DNA of 37,724 nucleotides. Origin: Acidobacteriota bacterium (lineage in GTDB: Bacteria; Acidobacteriota; Terriglobia; Versatilivoradales; Versatilivoraceae). The notes beneath the pieces were generated by a model that was not told the origin of the DNA, did no database searches, and was given only the letters and a program-made list of their open reading frames with translations. This document shows, piece by piece, positions 1 to 8,795 of the stretch. Both the position numbers and the translations under genes were made by a program. Each line of letters starts with the position of its first letter. The first letter of the stretch is position 1. The DNA lies in assembly GCA_028875135.1 (NCBI GenBank), contig JAPPFQ010000091.1:1-37724 (forward strand). The letters are read 5' to 3'.

Positions 1-511
1 CCCGCACCCGGTCATTGCTCCAGTGGTAGATGGGGCGCACCTTCAGGTCCACGGTCTTGTAGCTGCGGAAGGCCTGCTCGACGACGCTCAACCCCTTGTA
101 GGCGCGCACGGTCGCCTCGGCGCCCATCTCCTTGGCCGGCAGGCTGGTGCGGATGACGTAAAGACCGTCCAGGGCCGCCTCGGCGGCGATGGACTCGGTG
201 TTTCTCTCGTAGGTGAAGGACTCCTCGGTGATGTCGAGCTCGAAGTGCTTCGCCATCTTGTACTTTTTCACGACCTTGCCGACGCGTAGCGCAATCCGCT
301 CCCGACCCCGATAAGGACGGCGGTCCCGCCGGGTGGCCGCGACGATTTCATCCAGCAGCTCTTCGGTCTTCGAGAGCATTTCCTGGCGCTTCCGAGTCCG
401 CTGTCGAGCCAGCAGCGGATTGCGGCAGACCATCAATCGCTCATCGGGGTAGGCGTCCGAACGGATCTCGACCAGGTTGATTTCGTCAAACAGAGACAAC
501 GGAAAACCATG
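1..511 (-). pseudogene. IS1634-family transposase, C-terminal remnant
   Basis: The minus strand is open from position 511 to the left edge and reads as the C-terminal part of an IS1634-type DDE transposase. Visible blocks, in order, are SLFDEINLVEI, ERLMVCRNPLLARQR, KMAKHFELDI, EAALDGLYVIRTSL, YKGLSVVEQAFRSYKTVDL and KVRPIYHW, which is the order expected in this family. An in-frame TGA (complement of 512-514) sits just before the homology, and no start codon or N-terminal half with the first catalytic Asp residues is present. The copy is therefore 5'-truncated; its C-terminus runs out of the window. It abuts a decayed BNR gene, so the element probably took part in that rearrangement. Family assignment is from remembered consensus, without a search. 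Confidence 0.8.
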
Positions 512-576
512 TCAATTCAATACATGGGTACATTCTACGGAACGAATTTCGAGACAAACCTTTTCAAATCAATGAC

Positions 577-795
577 TTGTAGCGAAAATATGGGTCAAAC
601 AGGCTGGAAGTTCACACTAGTTCGGCCTATGTGGACATGATCGAGCTGGAACCCGGCGCGATTTTCCTGGTTTACGATCGTATCCCCGGGGGTTGGAAGG
701 GTGTTCCGCGGGACTCCCCGGAGTGGAATGTAATCTATGCTGTTCGAATCATGGTGAGTCGTGCGGCTCAAGTAGAGTCAGAAGAGACACGTTGA
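577..795 (+). pseudogene. BNR/sialidase-fold protein, C-terminal relic
   Basis: A plus-strand frame without a start codon encodes about 72 residues and ends at TGA 793-795. Its core (TSSAYVDMIELEPG, then IFLVYDRIPGGW, then an Ile-Tyr-Ala-Val-Arg-Ile end) aligns with the last 50 residues of the intact BNR protein at 33873-35138 (TSAYIDLIEV, FLVYDRTPFGW). Everything upstream of about residue 10 is missing, and an in-frame TAG precedes the open stretch. This is the tail of a lost Tat-exported BNR protein. The break lies between this relic and the IS1634 remnant, within about 65 bases that resemble neither. Not expected to be expressed. Confidence 0.72.
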
Positions 796-840
796 TGACC
801 CAGCCTTCTCTGCGACGTCAGCGACGTGCCGACCGTTCAC

Positions 841-2244
841 TTAATTTACAATCACTTCTCTCACTTTGATCGCCTTGCGCTGGCGGCCCTGGACGTCCAG
901 ATAGCGGAAGTCCGAATACGCGACCAGGAAACGATCCGCACCGGTGATAACGACGTCAGTGTTGCTGCAGCTGATTTTCCCGCTCAAGTCCCACCGATCC
1001 TCAGGGGACATCGCCAGCAGCTCCGTCTCGGCTGGCCCGACCAGGGAGTGCGCGCTGCTCCAAGTCCGGCCGCTGTCCGCCGAGGCCCGAACGTGCACCC
1101 CGGGTCGGCCGTAGACCACCGCCACCGCTCCGTTTTCCAGACGGCGAAGATGTGGAGTGACACTGAACGCAGCCAACTCGCGCGGCGGCGTCCAGGTGTG
1201 CCCGCCATCGGAAGAGCGAGCCGCCGCCAAATGGTTGCTGGCCTTGGGATCGCGACCCAACTGAGTCCGCATGACGCACAATAGGTCGCCATTGGGCATC
1301 CGCTCGATCGATTGCTCACCACAGCCGTATCCGAAGGTCGCCAGACCGGCCTGGTCGGCAATGGTCCCGCGGACTCGCCAGCTTCGCCCCCCGTCGCTCG
1401 AGGCCAGGCACTGAACCCGAAAAAACGTCCTTTCAAAGCGTGGATCTTGCGTCGAGTGCGCCCATAGAAGACTGCCGTCCGCCAGGGCCAGGACCACCTT
1501 GGGCCAGTCCGGCGGCCGGAAAATACTGCCAGCCTGATAATAAGGGCTGACTCTCACCACTCGTGGCAAATCATGCCACTCCCCGGTGGCATCTCTTGCC
1601 TGGACCAGGACACTCAAGAGCAGGTCCGAAGGTTCAACGGTACCGTACTCGTTTTGCCAGGGAGCGTCAGGATTGGCACGTGCCGTCAGGGGAAATCGAC
1701 GGACCCGCTGGGGCAGATCGACGTACCGATAGTAGGAGAAAACCTGGACATTCCAGGCGTCTCGAAAGGTCATGACCGGTTTCAACCCCAACTCGTCAAG
1801 GGAGATCTCTTCTCGATTCCGGTGACCGTAGCTGGAGTAATGATAGACGTACTTCTCAGTACCGAAAGCGACCTGCTCTCCGGTCGGCAGGGTCAGGATA
1901 TCGGGTGAGAAATCGACTTGATTCTCGGGGATCGGCTGCCAGGACCGGCCCTCATTCCGGGAGACGAAAAACTTTGTCGGCTGGTGTACGCCGACTTCCG
2001 CATCTTCCCCCACGTTCATCGCCAGATAGATCTGGCCGCCGCGGCCCCGCCACATATCGGGGAATTGGTAAAATCCCCAGCGTTTTTCGCCGGGCGGACT
2101 CACGGCCACGATCACCGGCTCACCGAGGGTCACTTCCGGAACGGCGGAAACACTTTCCGATTCCCCTGCGTCATGGGTGCAACTGCCCAAAGCGCACAGG
2201 AGAATCAGGACACCCGTTCTTGCCACTTCTTTGTCTTTGCGCAT
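841..2244 (-). CDS. BNR/Asp-box (sialidase-fold) lipoprotein
   Basis: A 467-residue exported protein. The ATG at 2244 is preferred over the longer frame because it opens a lipoprotein signal: basic MRKDK, a hydrophobic stretch, and a lipobox ending LGSC with Cys at about residue 22. Asp-box motifs (S-x-D/N-x-G-x-x-W) lie near residues 95, 282, 344 and 388, each typical of one blade of a six-bladed beta-propeller. Proteins of this fold include exo-sialidases, but no clear FRIP arginine motif was found, so substrate and even catalysis are open. A close full-length paralogue lies at 12458-13894 and shares long blocks such as VDFSPD, GEQVAFGTEKYVYHYS, YGCGEQS, GRPGVHVRASADSGRTW and QRKAIKVREVIV. 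Likely anchored to a membrane and facing the periplasm or surface. Confidence 0.85.
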   Translation of the reverse strand: MRKDKEVARTGVLILLCALGSCTHDAGESESVSAVPEVTLGEPVIVAVSPPGEKRWGFYQFPDMWRGRGGQIYLAMNVGEDAEVGVHQPTKFFVSRNEGRSWQPIPENQVDFSPDILTLPTGEQVAFGTEKYVYHYSSYGHRNREEISLDELGLKPVMTFRDAWNVQVFSYYRYVDLPQRVRRFPLTARANPDAPWQNEYGTVEPSDLLLSVLVQARDATGEWHDLPRVVRVSPYYQAGSIFRPPDWPKVVLALADGSLLWAHSTQDPRFERTFFRVQCLASSDGGRSWRVRGTIADQAGLATFGYGCGEQSIERMPNGDLLCVMRTQLGRDPKASNHLAAARSSDGGHTWTPPRELAAFSVTPHLRRLENGAVAVVYGRPGVHVRASADSGRTWSSAHSLVGPAETELLAMSPEDRWDLSGKISCSNTDVVITGADRFLVAYSDFRYLDVQGRQRKAIKVREVIVN

Positions 2245-2390
2245 CTGTTCTCGGTTTCCGACACCGGAAACGGTCCGCTCAACTCTTCTTTTCAGTCCTC
2301 CCGGAGGGCCGGCAGGCCCAGCCTCAGCCCGGCAATTCGGCAAAGCAGCTTCCCGCTTGTCACACGCCAATAGTGAGACGCATCACGCCG

Positions 2391-2822
2391 TCACTTCGGC
2401 CGTATCCGCGCCCGTCGAGCCTGGATCCTGGCATAGGTTTCATAGTGGGCGAACGGACTGTCCTTGGCCCGGCGCGTCATCCGGGGATAGTTCTCGCGGT
2501 TGCCCGGAGAGAAGAAGGGACGCTGGGCCTTGGTGGTCAGTCCCAGCTCCTCGGCCAGCGTCAGACCGGCGCCGGGCGTGCGCAGAAGGGCGTCCTTCTC
2601 CTCGGGGGTGGTCAGACGCTGGAAGACACCCTCCTCCTCGTCCGTGATGATGTGGACCACGTCTTCCCTGAGCCATCTTCGGAAATAATCTTCTCGTTCC
2701 TCCCGCCGGGCGGCTTCCTCTCCTCCCTGGCTCAGCGTGCGTCCCCAGGACGGGACGGCGGCCAGCCAGAGGACGGACACGGCAGCAACCAGCAGGAAGT
2801 TAGAGAGAGGCCTCGTCGCCAT
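2391..2822 (-). CDS. short exported protein with GWxTD-like N-terminal region
   Basis: The ATG at 2822 is chosen because GGAGGAAGA directly precedes it and the protein then opens with a signal peptide (MATRPLSNFLLVAAVSVLWLA, cleaved around VPSWG). About 143 residues. The stretch WLREDVVHIITDEEE followed by VFQRLTTPEEKDA resembles the start of the GWxTD domain family, common in Acidobacteriota. In that family the next segment is normally Phe-Trp-x-Arg-Arg-Asp-Pro and the protein runs for several hundred residues; here the sequence diverges right after EEKDALLRT and ends about 65 residues later. It may be a genuine short variant or a truncated and rewritten copy. No function is claimed. It lies 146 bases upstream of the BNR lipoprotein gene on the same strand. 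Confidence 0.55.
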   Translation of the reverse strand: MATRPLSNFLLVAAVSVLWLAAVPSWGRTLSQGGEEAARREEREDYFRRWLREDVVHIITDEEEGVFQRLTTPEEKDALLRTPGAGLTLAEELGLTTKAQRPFFSPGNRENYPRMTRRAKDSPFAHYETYARIQARRARIRPK

Positions 2823-2944
2823 TCTTCCTCCCACAAGAAAAGATCCGAGATGTGGGAATCGAGTTGTGGACATCCTACCTCAGTGGGGAGTCCATTTCAC
2901 CGCGAACCGTCTCACCGTGAACCGTCGTTCGGAAGCGGCGGCGG

Positions 2945-3943
2945 TTACCCCTCCCGGCTCAGGTCGATTGGATTGGACCAGGCACGACCGTCCTCGCCGT
3001 CCCACAGCTCGACCCGGACGTAACATCCCACGACTCGAGGCCGCTCCCAATAGCCCCGATCCAGAAATCGATCGGTCATCTCCGCGATCTTGCCGGGAGT
3101 GGCCAGGGCCGAAAGCGGTGCACGGGCCTCCGTCAGGCGGTCACCCGCTGGCGCCACCCGACGGACGCCCAGCCAGGGTGACGAGGCGAACCAGACCGAA
3201 CGAACGGGCGTGGTCTTCACCCGGATCTCGCCGTCCTCTACCGCGATCTCCTCGATTCGAGGCCCGGTCGTGGAGTAGAAGCGGCCCTGCCGGATAGCCT
3301 CCAAGATTTCGGCGGAAGTCCGAGTCCGCGCCCAGACCATAATCCAAGCTTCGGCCTGATCACGAAACGGCTGCCGACCCAGGGGTGCAAATGTCAACTC
3401 GGGACGGACCCCACTATGCCGGTCGTCGCTGGCCACGCCCCAGAGCCTGTGCCCCCCGGCCAGCAATTCGTCCCACTGGGCGGTGGAATCGCCACGGCGT
3501 CCGTTCCAGTGGTTGGGCGCGTTGAAGATCTCGATTCCCACCAGACCCTTCAATCGGGAAACGGCGGCGGAAGAGATACCACTCAGGGAAGGATGGGAGA
3601 GAAAGGGGATTCCACCCTGCTCCAGCACTTCATCGATGACTCGCTGTGGACTTGCCATATGGCTCGCCATCCGCTGAATTCCCAGGGCCAGGACCTCGGC
3701 CGGAAAGGTCTCCTGCCACTTGACCCCGATCTCGGCACCCGGCAGGACGAGGATCTCGCGGGATGGGTGCCCGCTGACGTCGGTGACCAGGTTGTGGTCG
3801 GTGACGAAGAGGAAATCGTATTCGTGGCGGGTGTACCACGTCGCCAGTTCGTTCAGGCCAAAGAGACCGTCCGAATTGGTGGTGTGATTGTGGACGTTGC
3901 CCCGGTACCATTGGCCCGGGCCTTCAAAGAGATGCATCGGCAT
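2945..3943 (-). CDS. PHP-domain metal-dependent phosphoesterase-like protein
   Basis: A 332-residue protein of the PHP (polymerase and histidinol phosphatase) superfamily. The metal-binding motifs are visible: HNHTTNSDG near residues 18-26, TDHN near 48-51, a Glu in LPGAEI, SHPSL in the middle, and SDDRH further on. No signal peptide is seen, so it is probably cytoplasmic. Its start follows the end of the BNR gene at 3975-5120 by only 31 bases, so the two are probably co-transcribed. The same BNR-then-PHP order recurs at 18525-19949 and 17469-18485. The paralogue there shares GQWYRGNVH, YDFLFVTDHN, FPAEVLALGI and WGVASDDRHSG. PHP enzymes hydrolyse phosphoesters, but the true substrate is unknown. 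A second in-frame ATG lies two codons downstream of the chosen start. Confidence 0.85.
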   Translation of the reverse strand: MPMHLFEGPGQWYRGNVHNHTTNSDGLFGLNELATWYTRHEYDFLFVTDHNLVTDVSGHPSREILVLPGAEIGVKWQETFPAEVLALGIQRMASHMASPQRVIDEVLEQGGIPFLSHPSLSGISSAAVSRLKGLVGIEIFNAPNHWNGRRGDSTAQWDELLAGGHRLWGVASDDRHSGVRPELTFAPLGRQPFRDQAEAWIMVWARTRTSAEILEAIRQGRFYSTTGPRIEEIAVEDGEIRVKTTPVRSVWFASSPWLGVRRVAPAGDRLTEARAPLSALATPGKIAEMTDRFLDRGYWERPRVVGCYVRVELWDGEDGRAWSNPIDLSREG

Positions 3944-3974
3944 TTCTCAAAACCACCTGCTTCCAAGTTTCAGG

Positions 3975-5120
3975 TCAGTCCCCCTCCAGCCTCAACCTGC
4001 AGTAACGCGCATGGGTGTCGCCCGACTGCGTGCACCAGAAGCTGACCATCAGCTCATTCGCGGCCAGGCCGATGATCTGGGGAGCCCCGTAGGCGATGAC
4101 GTCATGACTGCTGGGATATCGGTCGGTCCGGGGCACGCCTAGCGCCTCCTTGCCGTAGGCGTCCCAGACCACCACCGGATCCTGGCTCCAGGTCTCTCCC
4201 CCATCCTCGGAGAAGATGAGCTTGATGCCGGGTTGGTCCGTATTTTCCCGGTGGGAATAGACCAGAACCAGCCGGCCCGCGCCCATCTCTACCAGCCCAC
4301 TGGTCTGCCCCGGGATCTTCGACGCCCGAGGACGGCTCCAGGTCCTTCCCGACGCGTCCAGAGAGGTCACGAAGTGGAGATCGAAGAACTGGGTCATTGC
4401 CAGGTTTCCGGTCCAGAGAGAGCCCAGCAGCCGCCCATTGGACAAGCGGATGAAACTCCCATGGGAATAGGAGCGGTCTTCGGCGGTCCCATCGGCCACG
4501 TCCACCCAGTCGCCCCAATTCTTGCCGGCGTCGCTGGAGAAAAGGGCGAAGGTCTTGTTCAAGTGAGGGCCGGCATTATCGTAGGACTTCCAAGTCTCGA
4601 AGATCTGCATCCAGTTTCCGTCTTCCAGTACGATGGCGGGACCGTCCGCCGCCGGCTCCAGTCCGGAAGGCAGGGGCGGCAAGCTGGCCTGCGGCGGGTC
4701 GGACCAGGTCCTGCCCCCGTCGAAGGAGCGGAGATAGAGGGTCTGGCAGTGACTAATGCCGCCAGTTTCCTGGTTGAAATAGAAATGGTCCGGGTCGGAA
4801 TGCTCCGCTCGATTCACCTTCATCACCAAGCTGCCGTCATGGAGCATCGTGATCTGGGCGCCCCGGTAATTGTAGTGGCTGTCGTCGCGGAAGCGGTCGC
4901 GAATGGGACCCTCGTGCTCCCACGTCTCTCCTCCGTCGTTGGACCGGAGCTGGTGAATCATCCCGTCGCGGGAGTACATGGCCTGGCCATATCGGAAGAC
5001 GCAGATCAATTCCTTCCCTGAGAGCGGCTGCACGCAAGGAGCGTAGGCGATGATGGCCCGATGACCCGGATGGGGATTGCGGTACAGGACGCCTTGATCC
5101 AAGATTCTGAGAGCATTCAT
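3975..5120 (-). CDS. BNR/Asp-box (sialidase-fold) protein
   Basis: A 381-residue beta-propeller protein. The ATG at 5120 is favoured over the upstream in-frame start because GAGGTAA lies about ten bases before it and the upstream extension overlaps the C-terminal relic of the neighbouring glycosidase-like gene. Asp-boxes are seen as SNDGGETW, SFDGGRTW, SSDAGKNW and SEDGGETW. It has no obvious export signal, unlike the other BNR proteins here. Its end (VSFWCTQSGDTHARYCRLRL) matches the end of the BNR protein at 35286-36392 (VGFWC...SRYCHFRL), so these two form one subfamily. It leads a probable two-gene operon with the PHP gene 31 bases downstream. A sugar-releasing role is possible but unproven. 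Confidence 0.82.
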   Translation of the reverse strand: MNALRILDQGVLYRNPHPGHRAIIAYAPCVQPLSGKELICVFRYGQAMYSRDGMIHQLRSNDGGETWEHEGPIRDRFRDDSHYNYRGAQITMLHDGSLVMKVNRAEHSDPDHFYFNQETGGISHCQTLYLRSFDGGRTWSDPPQASLPPLPSGLEPAADGPAIVLEDGNWMQIFETWKSYDNAGPHLNKTFALFSSDAGKNWGDWVDVADGTAEDRSYSHGSFIRLSNGRLLGSLWTGNLAMTQFFDLHFVTSLDASGRTWSRPRASKIPGQTSGLVEMGAGRLVLVYSHRENTDQPGIKLIFSEDGGETWSQDPVVVWDAYGKEALGVPRTDRYPSSHDVIAYGAPQIIGLAANELMVSFWCTQSGDTHARYCRLRLEGD

Positions 5121-5220
5121 GATGGTCTTGGTTACCTCATCTTGATCTGGCCGGTACTGGGCGGGGAACCCTTCCCTGGCCCGTCCCGGGTCTGTGAGTA
5201 TGCGGCCAGGGGATTTTGCA

Positions 5221-6089
5221 TCAACTGTAACCGAGTCGGATGCGAACATCTACGATCTGTACGGGCTCGGCGGGGTCACCCCGAGGGGGAGGTTCGACAG
5301 TTACCCGAAGTGTGTTCTTGCCTTTTTTCAAGTTCCGCGGATCGATTTTGAATTCAACCCAGCCCGCGTCGTCTATCCAAACCGCCCCAGAACCACAGAT
5401 CGCGCGAAGCCACGCCCTCCCTTTGAAACATGTCCTTCAGGGGGTGCGCTGCTTCCGATTGCCTGAGAAGCTCCCTCTCCTTCTCGGGGTCATACAGCTT
5501 CGTTTTCCAACGCTGCTCCTCGATGGGCATGAATCGATTCAGCCAAGGGACGACCATTTCCTCCCAGTGGGTACGTGAGATATAGCCAAGCAGGAGTTCG
5601 GGATGGGCCAGCTTGAGGGAGGACCAGTATCCGGCTTTCGGAACGTAGCGCGAGCAGTGCACATCGTTCATGCGGATGGAATAAAAAAAACTCCTTCTGG
5701 TGCTTGCGCGCGAAGTCGACGACATGCTGGACCGGATTCGGCCCCAACACTTCAATGTATTTTGTCGGGAACTCCCAATCCGGCTCATTGGTGCGCGCGC
5801 AGTAGAGGATGGTCTCCACGGACGTGCCCTCCAAGAATCGCAAGGTTCCGTCCCAGAACTGCTCGACCGATTCCAGAGGAATCGGCCATTTTCCACCAGC
5901 GTAAGCGATCGACTGAATGTCGCTGCCATCGTTGTTCCAGATGATAGGGCGCCTTTGCAATCTTGCCTTCGTTCTCTCGCGAACGATCTCCGGCTGCAAG
6001 AACCGGCTACCTCGTGCGGACGGTAAAGTCGCAGAGGTCCACAGCCCAACTCCCCCGATGCCTTGCAGAAAGACCCTTCGATTTTTCAT
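5221..6089 (-). pseudogene. TIM-barrel glycosidase-like protein, frameshifted and internally deleted
   Basis: A decayed paralogue of the intact gene at 31806-33644, in three frames. Frame one starts at ATG 6089 (MKNRRVFLQGIGG) and runs to VVDFARKHQKEFF near 5690. Homology then moves to a second frame at a run of eight A (5683-5690); seven A would keep it in frame (EFFYSIRMND). The second frame continues to ASRDLWFW near 5393. There the sequence jumps, in a third frame, to the last ~47 codons of the family (VEFKIDPRNLKKGKNTL, then EPVQIVDVRIRL), ending at TGA 5221-5223. Compared with the intact copy, about 325 codons are missing, including the DGVELDWIR and DGIYLYDW barrel strands. The homopolymer shift alone could be a sequencing error; the deletion cannot. 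Confidence 0.85.
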
Positions 6090-6190
6090 ACTTCCCCCCT
6101 TCTTGGATCTTGAGCAAGGGGAAATCAGGAGGACGGTACCGGAAACTGAATTCTGCTATAAATTAAAAAAATGGACAGAGGACGAAATCG

Positions 6191-6970
6191 ATGCCCCGAT
6201 GTTTGCAAATCTTTTTCATCACCGTCATGACCGCAACCTGGCTGGCTGGCGAGGTGATCTACCGCGAAACCTTTGACCAAGGGAACGGCTCCACGGGACC
6301 TCAGCAAGGTTGGACGGTGGGCAAGAATACGGAAATCAATCGAGGTCCTGAGACTTGGCACAAGAACATTTTGGGGTACATGGGTTGGGGAGCTCCCTTG
6401 GAATGGACCCCCCAGGGGGGTCGATCAGGAGGCTATGCTACCTCCTCTTCACCCTGGTACTTCGACGATAACCACGGAGAGTTCTTTTGGTTTCATATCG
6501 TCCTCCGGGTTCGCCAAACAAAAGATATCGGCATTCAGGGCAAAGATCTCCGTAACGCCCGGGTAGAGCTCTCGCTGAGGGGCCGCGACTTGGCCGTAAA
6601 CGACTTGAAACTGTATTTTTGGATTCAAGGAGAGGGCGGACGCAGTGGCTACTATACAAAACCCGCCTTGGTGAACTGGGCCCTGACATCCGAGCCTCTG
6701 GAGGACGCGCTACGCGATGGTCAATGGAACGACGTGTCCTTTCAGCTCACGACCGACGAAACTCGATGGAGCCAACTGGGTTTGATCAACGGAGGTCTGG
6801 CCAGGAAGATCAGGGTGATTCAGAGTCGCACCATGGCGGACGGATTTCTCGAAGGGATCCTCGCCGGCAAGCATTGGAACTTTGGCTTTCTGCTCTGCGG
6901 TATCGATCCTCGAGACCTCCCGCAGGGCAAGATCGACATTGATGAATTCAGAATCGTCGCATCCGAGTAA
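6191..6970 (+). CDS. secreted jelly-roll-like protein of a three-member local family
   Basis: A 259-residue exported protein with a signal peptide (hydrophobic residues 6-18, likely cleaved after TWLAG). AGAGGAC lies eight to ten bases before the ATG. It belongs to a family with two more members at 10686-11471 and 11509-12402. Shared blocks are TWHKNILGY, GGRSGGYA, SPWYFDDNHGEF, DLRNARVELSLRGRD, KLYFW, WALTSEPLE, a Trp-Asn/His-Asp-Val-Ser-Phe block, LGLINGGL and KIDIDEF. The regular alternation of short beta-like segments and conserved Trp/Asp residues suggests a concanavalin-like jelly-roll, perhaps a glycan-binding or glycan-cleaving domain. That is inference; I do not recognise a named family. 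It is divergent from the glycosidase-like relic on its left and convergent with the gamma-glutamyltransferase on its right. Confidence 0.75.
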   Translation: MPRCLQIFFITVMTATWLAGEVIYRETFDQGNGSTGPQQGWTVGKNTEINRGPETWHKNILGYMGWGAPLEWTPQGGRSGGYATSSSPWYFDDNHGEFFWFHIVLRVRQTKDIGIQGKDLRNARVELSLRGRDLAVNDLKLYFWIQGEGGRSGYYTKPALVNWALTSEPLEDALRDGQWNDVSFQLTTDETRWSQLGLINGGLARKIRVIQSRTMADGFLEGILAGKHWNFGFLLCGIDPRDLPQGKIDIDEFRIVASE

Positions 6971-7058
6971 AGGCTATCCAAGTCGCAGTAGTGCCTGAGG
7001 CACCGGCCGCGTCGACCAACTGGGCTTCCGGCGACGGTGAGTGCGAATTATGCTTCCG

Positions 7059-8795
7059 CTATATCCCTCGAGCTTCGGAGATGCGAAAGACATCCACGCC
7101 CGTCCGGATGCGGTTCGTTATGGGGTCAACCATTATGCCCAAGGGCCTGGCAAAACCGGAATCCAGAGACGGAGACTCTTCCACAACTTCGACTTCGTGT
7201 CCGATCCTGGCCAATCCTTCCCGGCACTCAGGATCCAGTCTCAAGTCGGCAAGGGTGACGGCTTCCGAAGTATCCACGCGAGGAGCGGCGATGGCTTGTT
7301 GAAGGCTCATCTGCCGGTCCATGAGGTTCAGCACGATCTGGGTGTTGCAACTGATGATCCGTCTCCCGCCGACAGCGCCCAGGCTGGCGAAGGGTTTTCT
7401 CTCTTTGAGCAGCAGGAGCGGCGCCATGTTGTTGAGTCCCCGTTTGAAGCCGGCAATTGAGTTGGCCGATCCCGGAACCGGATTGAAGACCACCATCCCG
7501 CTGCTGAAGAGGAGTCCGGTCCCGGATGTGATGACACGGGAGCCAAACCGGCTGACGGCCGTCTGGGTGCAGGAAACCATGTTTCGCTGTCTGTCGATCG
7601 CGGAAAAGTGAGTCGTGCACTGGTCGTCCTGCGGAGGGGAAGGAGGAGGATCCTCCAGAATGGGCGTGCCTTCCTGATAGCGCCAGGGCCGGTGCAGAGC
7701 CCTGTCGGCAAACCTGACCCAGGGTTGATCCGAAGCCTGCGCAAAAGCCGTTCTTGCGGGATCGATCAGCCGGGCGACGTCCCGGGCATAGTCAGTAGAC
7801 AAGAGAGCTTTTTCAGGGACCGGTACAAAGTCGGGATCTCCGAGAAAACGGTATCGGTCGGCGAAAGCGTGGCGAGTGGACTCAATCACAAGATGAAGGT
7901 ATTCGGCGGAATTGTGTCCCAGTTCAGCTAAATCAAAATGCTCGAGAATCTTCAGGGCTTGCAGAGTCGTCGTACACCCGCTGGGTCCGGGCATTCCCAG
8001 GATCTCGTGGTTCCGGCACCTGATTGTCACCGGCTCTGTCGCCACGACTTCGTAACGGCCGAAGTCTTCCGCCCTGAGCAGACCGCCATTCTTCTTCATG
8101 TCCGCTTCAACGGTGTGCGGCAGTTCTCCGCGATACAGGCCCCTCGCGCCTTGACGGGCAATCAGTCGCAGAACCTGGCCCAGATCGGCTTGTATCACCC
8201 GATCCACGCCGCTGACCGGAGGATATCCATCCCGCAGAAAGATCCGCGCGGGAACCCGGTATTTCACGAAATCTCCCATGACTTCGGCAATCTGCTGCGT
8301 CGTCAGCCAGTTGGCGACAAACCCCTGCTCCGCGTAATGAATCGCCGGCTCCAGAAGTCGTTGTAGAGGAAGGCTTCCATAGAGCTGGTGCGCTCGACAC
8401 AGGCCCGCAGTGACGCCGGGGACGCCGATCGCCTCGTAGCCGGAGACATTGGCCCGATTCTCAACCTCGAAAAGCCCGATTACCTCTCGGGTTCGACCGA
8501 TGACGCGGTACATCTCGGGAGTGGCAGCCGCCGGAGCACGATGGCTGAAATCAAGGGCCAGACTGGCTTGCTGCTCGGCCATGTGGATGAGCATCTGCCC
8601 GTGACCGGCAATGGAAGAGGCCCAGGGCTCCACCACGGCCAGACAGAAACCCATGGCAACCGTGGCGTCAACGGCGTTTCCACCTTCAGACAGGATTTGG
8701 ACCCCCACCTCGGAAGCCAAGGGATGGGAGGTCACAACCGCTCCAAAATCGGATACAACCTCGTCCTTGACGGGTCGCCAGATACTGCGTTTCAC
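7059..8795 (-). CDS. gamma-glutamyltransferase family protein
   Basis: A 578-residue Ntn-hydrolase starting at GTG 8795, with AAGGGAAC upstream. Family hallmarks are SEGGNAVDATVAMGF near residues 36-50, LYRGELPHTVEADMKKNGGLL, GPSGCTTTLQAL, LGHNSAEYLHLVIE, FADRYRFLGDP and the processing site CTTHFSAID. Thr394 is the expected self-cleavage residue and N-terminal nucleophile of the small subunit. The later GAVGG matches the family's glycine motif. Full length for the family. Members cleave gamma-glutamyl bonds, as in glutathione, or act on other acylated amines. No signal peptide is seen, so a cytoplasmic role differs from the classical periplasmic enzyme. A second, more divergent member lies at 15670-17451. 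Confidence 0.9.
   Translation of the reverse strand: MKRSIWRPVKDEVVSDFGAVVTSHPLASEVGVQILSEGGNAVDATVAMGFCLAVVEPWASSIAGHGQMLIHMAEQQASLALDFSHRAPAAATPEMYRVIGRTREVIGLFEVENRANVSGYEAIGVPGVTAGLCRAHQLYGSLPLQRLLEPAIHYAEQGFVANWLTTQQIAEVMGDFVKYRVPARIFLRDGYPPVSGVDRVIQADLGQVLRLIARQGARGLYRGELPHTVEADMKKNGGLLRAEDFGRYEVVATEPVTIRCRNHEILGMPGPSGCTTTLQALKILEHFDLAELGHNSAEYLHLVIESTRHAFADRYRFLGDPDFVPVPEKALLSTDYARDVARLIDPARTAFAQASDQPWVRFADRALHRPWRYQEGTPILEDPPPSPPQDDQCTTHFSAIDRQRNMVSCTQTAVSRFGSRVITSGTGLLFSSGMVVFNPVPGSANSIAGFKRGLNNMAPLLLLKERKPFASLGAVGGRRIISCNTQIVLNLMDRQMSLQQAIAAPRVDTSEAVTLADLRLDPECREGLARIGHEVEVVEESPSLDSGFARPLGIMVDPITNRIRTGVDVFRISEARGI

Noticed and set aside
32..289. Plus-strand open frame at the left edge
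   Set aside because: Antisense to the IS1634 transposase remnant, whose motifs are clear.
826..1284. Plus-strand open frame opposite the BNR lipoprotein
   Set aside because: Lies wholly within the antisense of a clear Asp-box gene, with no motif or ribosome site.
841..2244. Calling the BNR proteins true exo-sialidases (NanH type)
   Set aside because: Asp-boxes show the fold only; the FRIP arginine and the other catalytic residues were not seen, so the sialidase name is not supported.
1905..3023. Long (372-codon) plus-strand open frame across the lipoprotein leader and GWxTD-like gene
   Set aside because: Arg/Pro/Ser-rich composition typical of antisense frames in GC-rich DNA; covers two better supported minus-strand genes.
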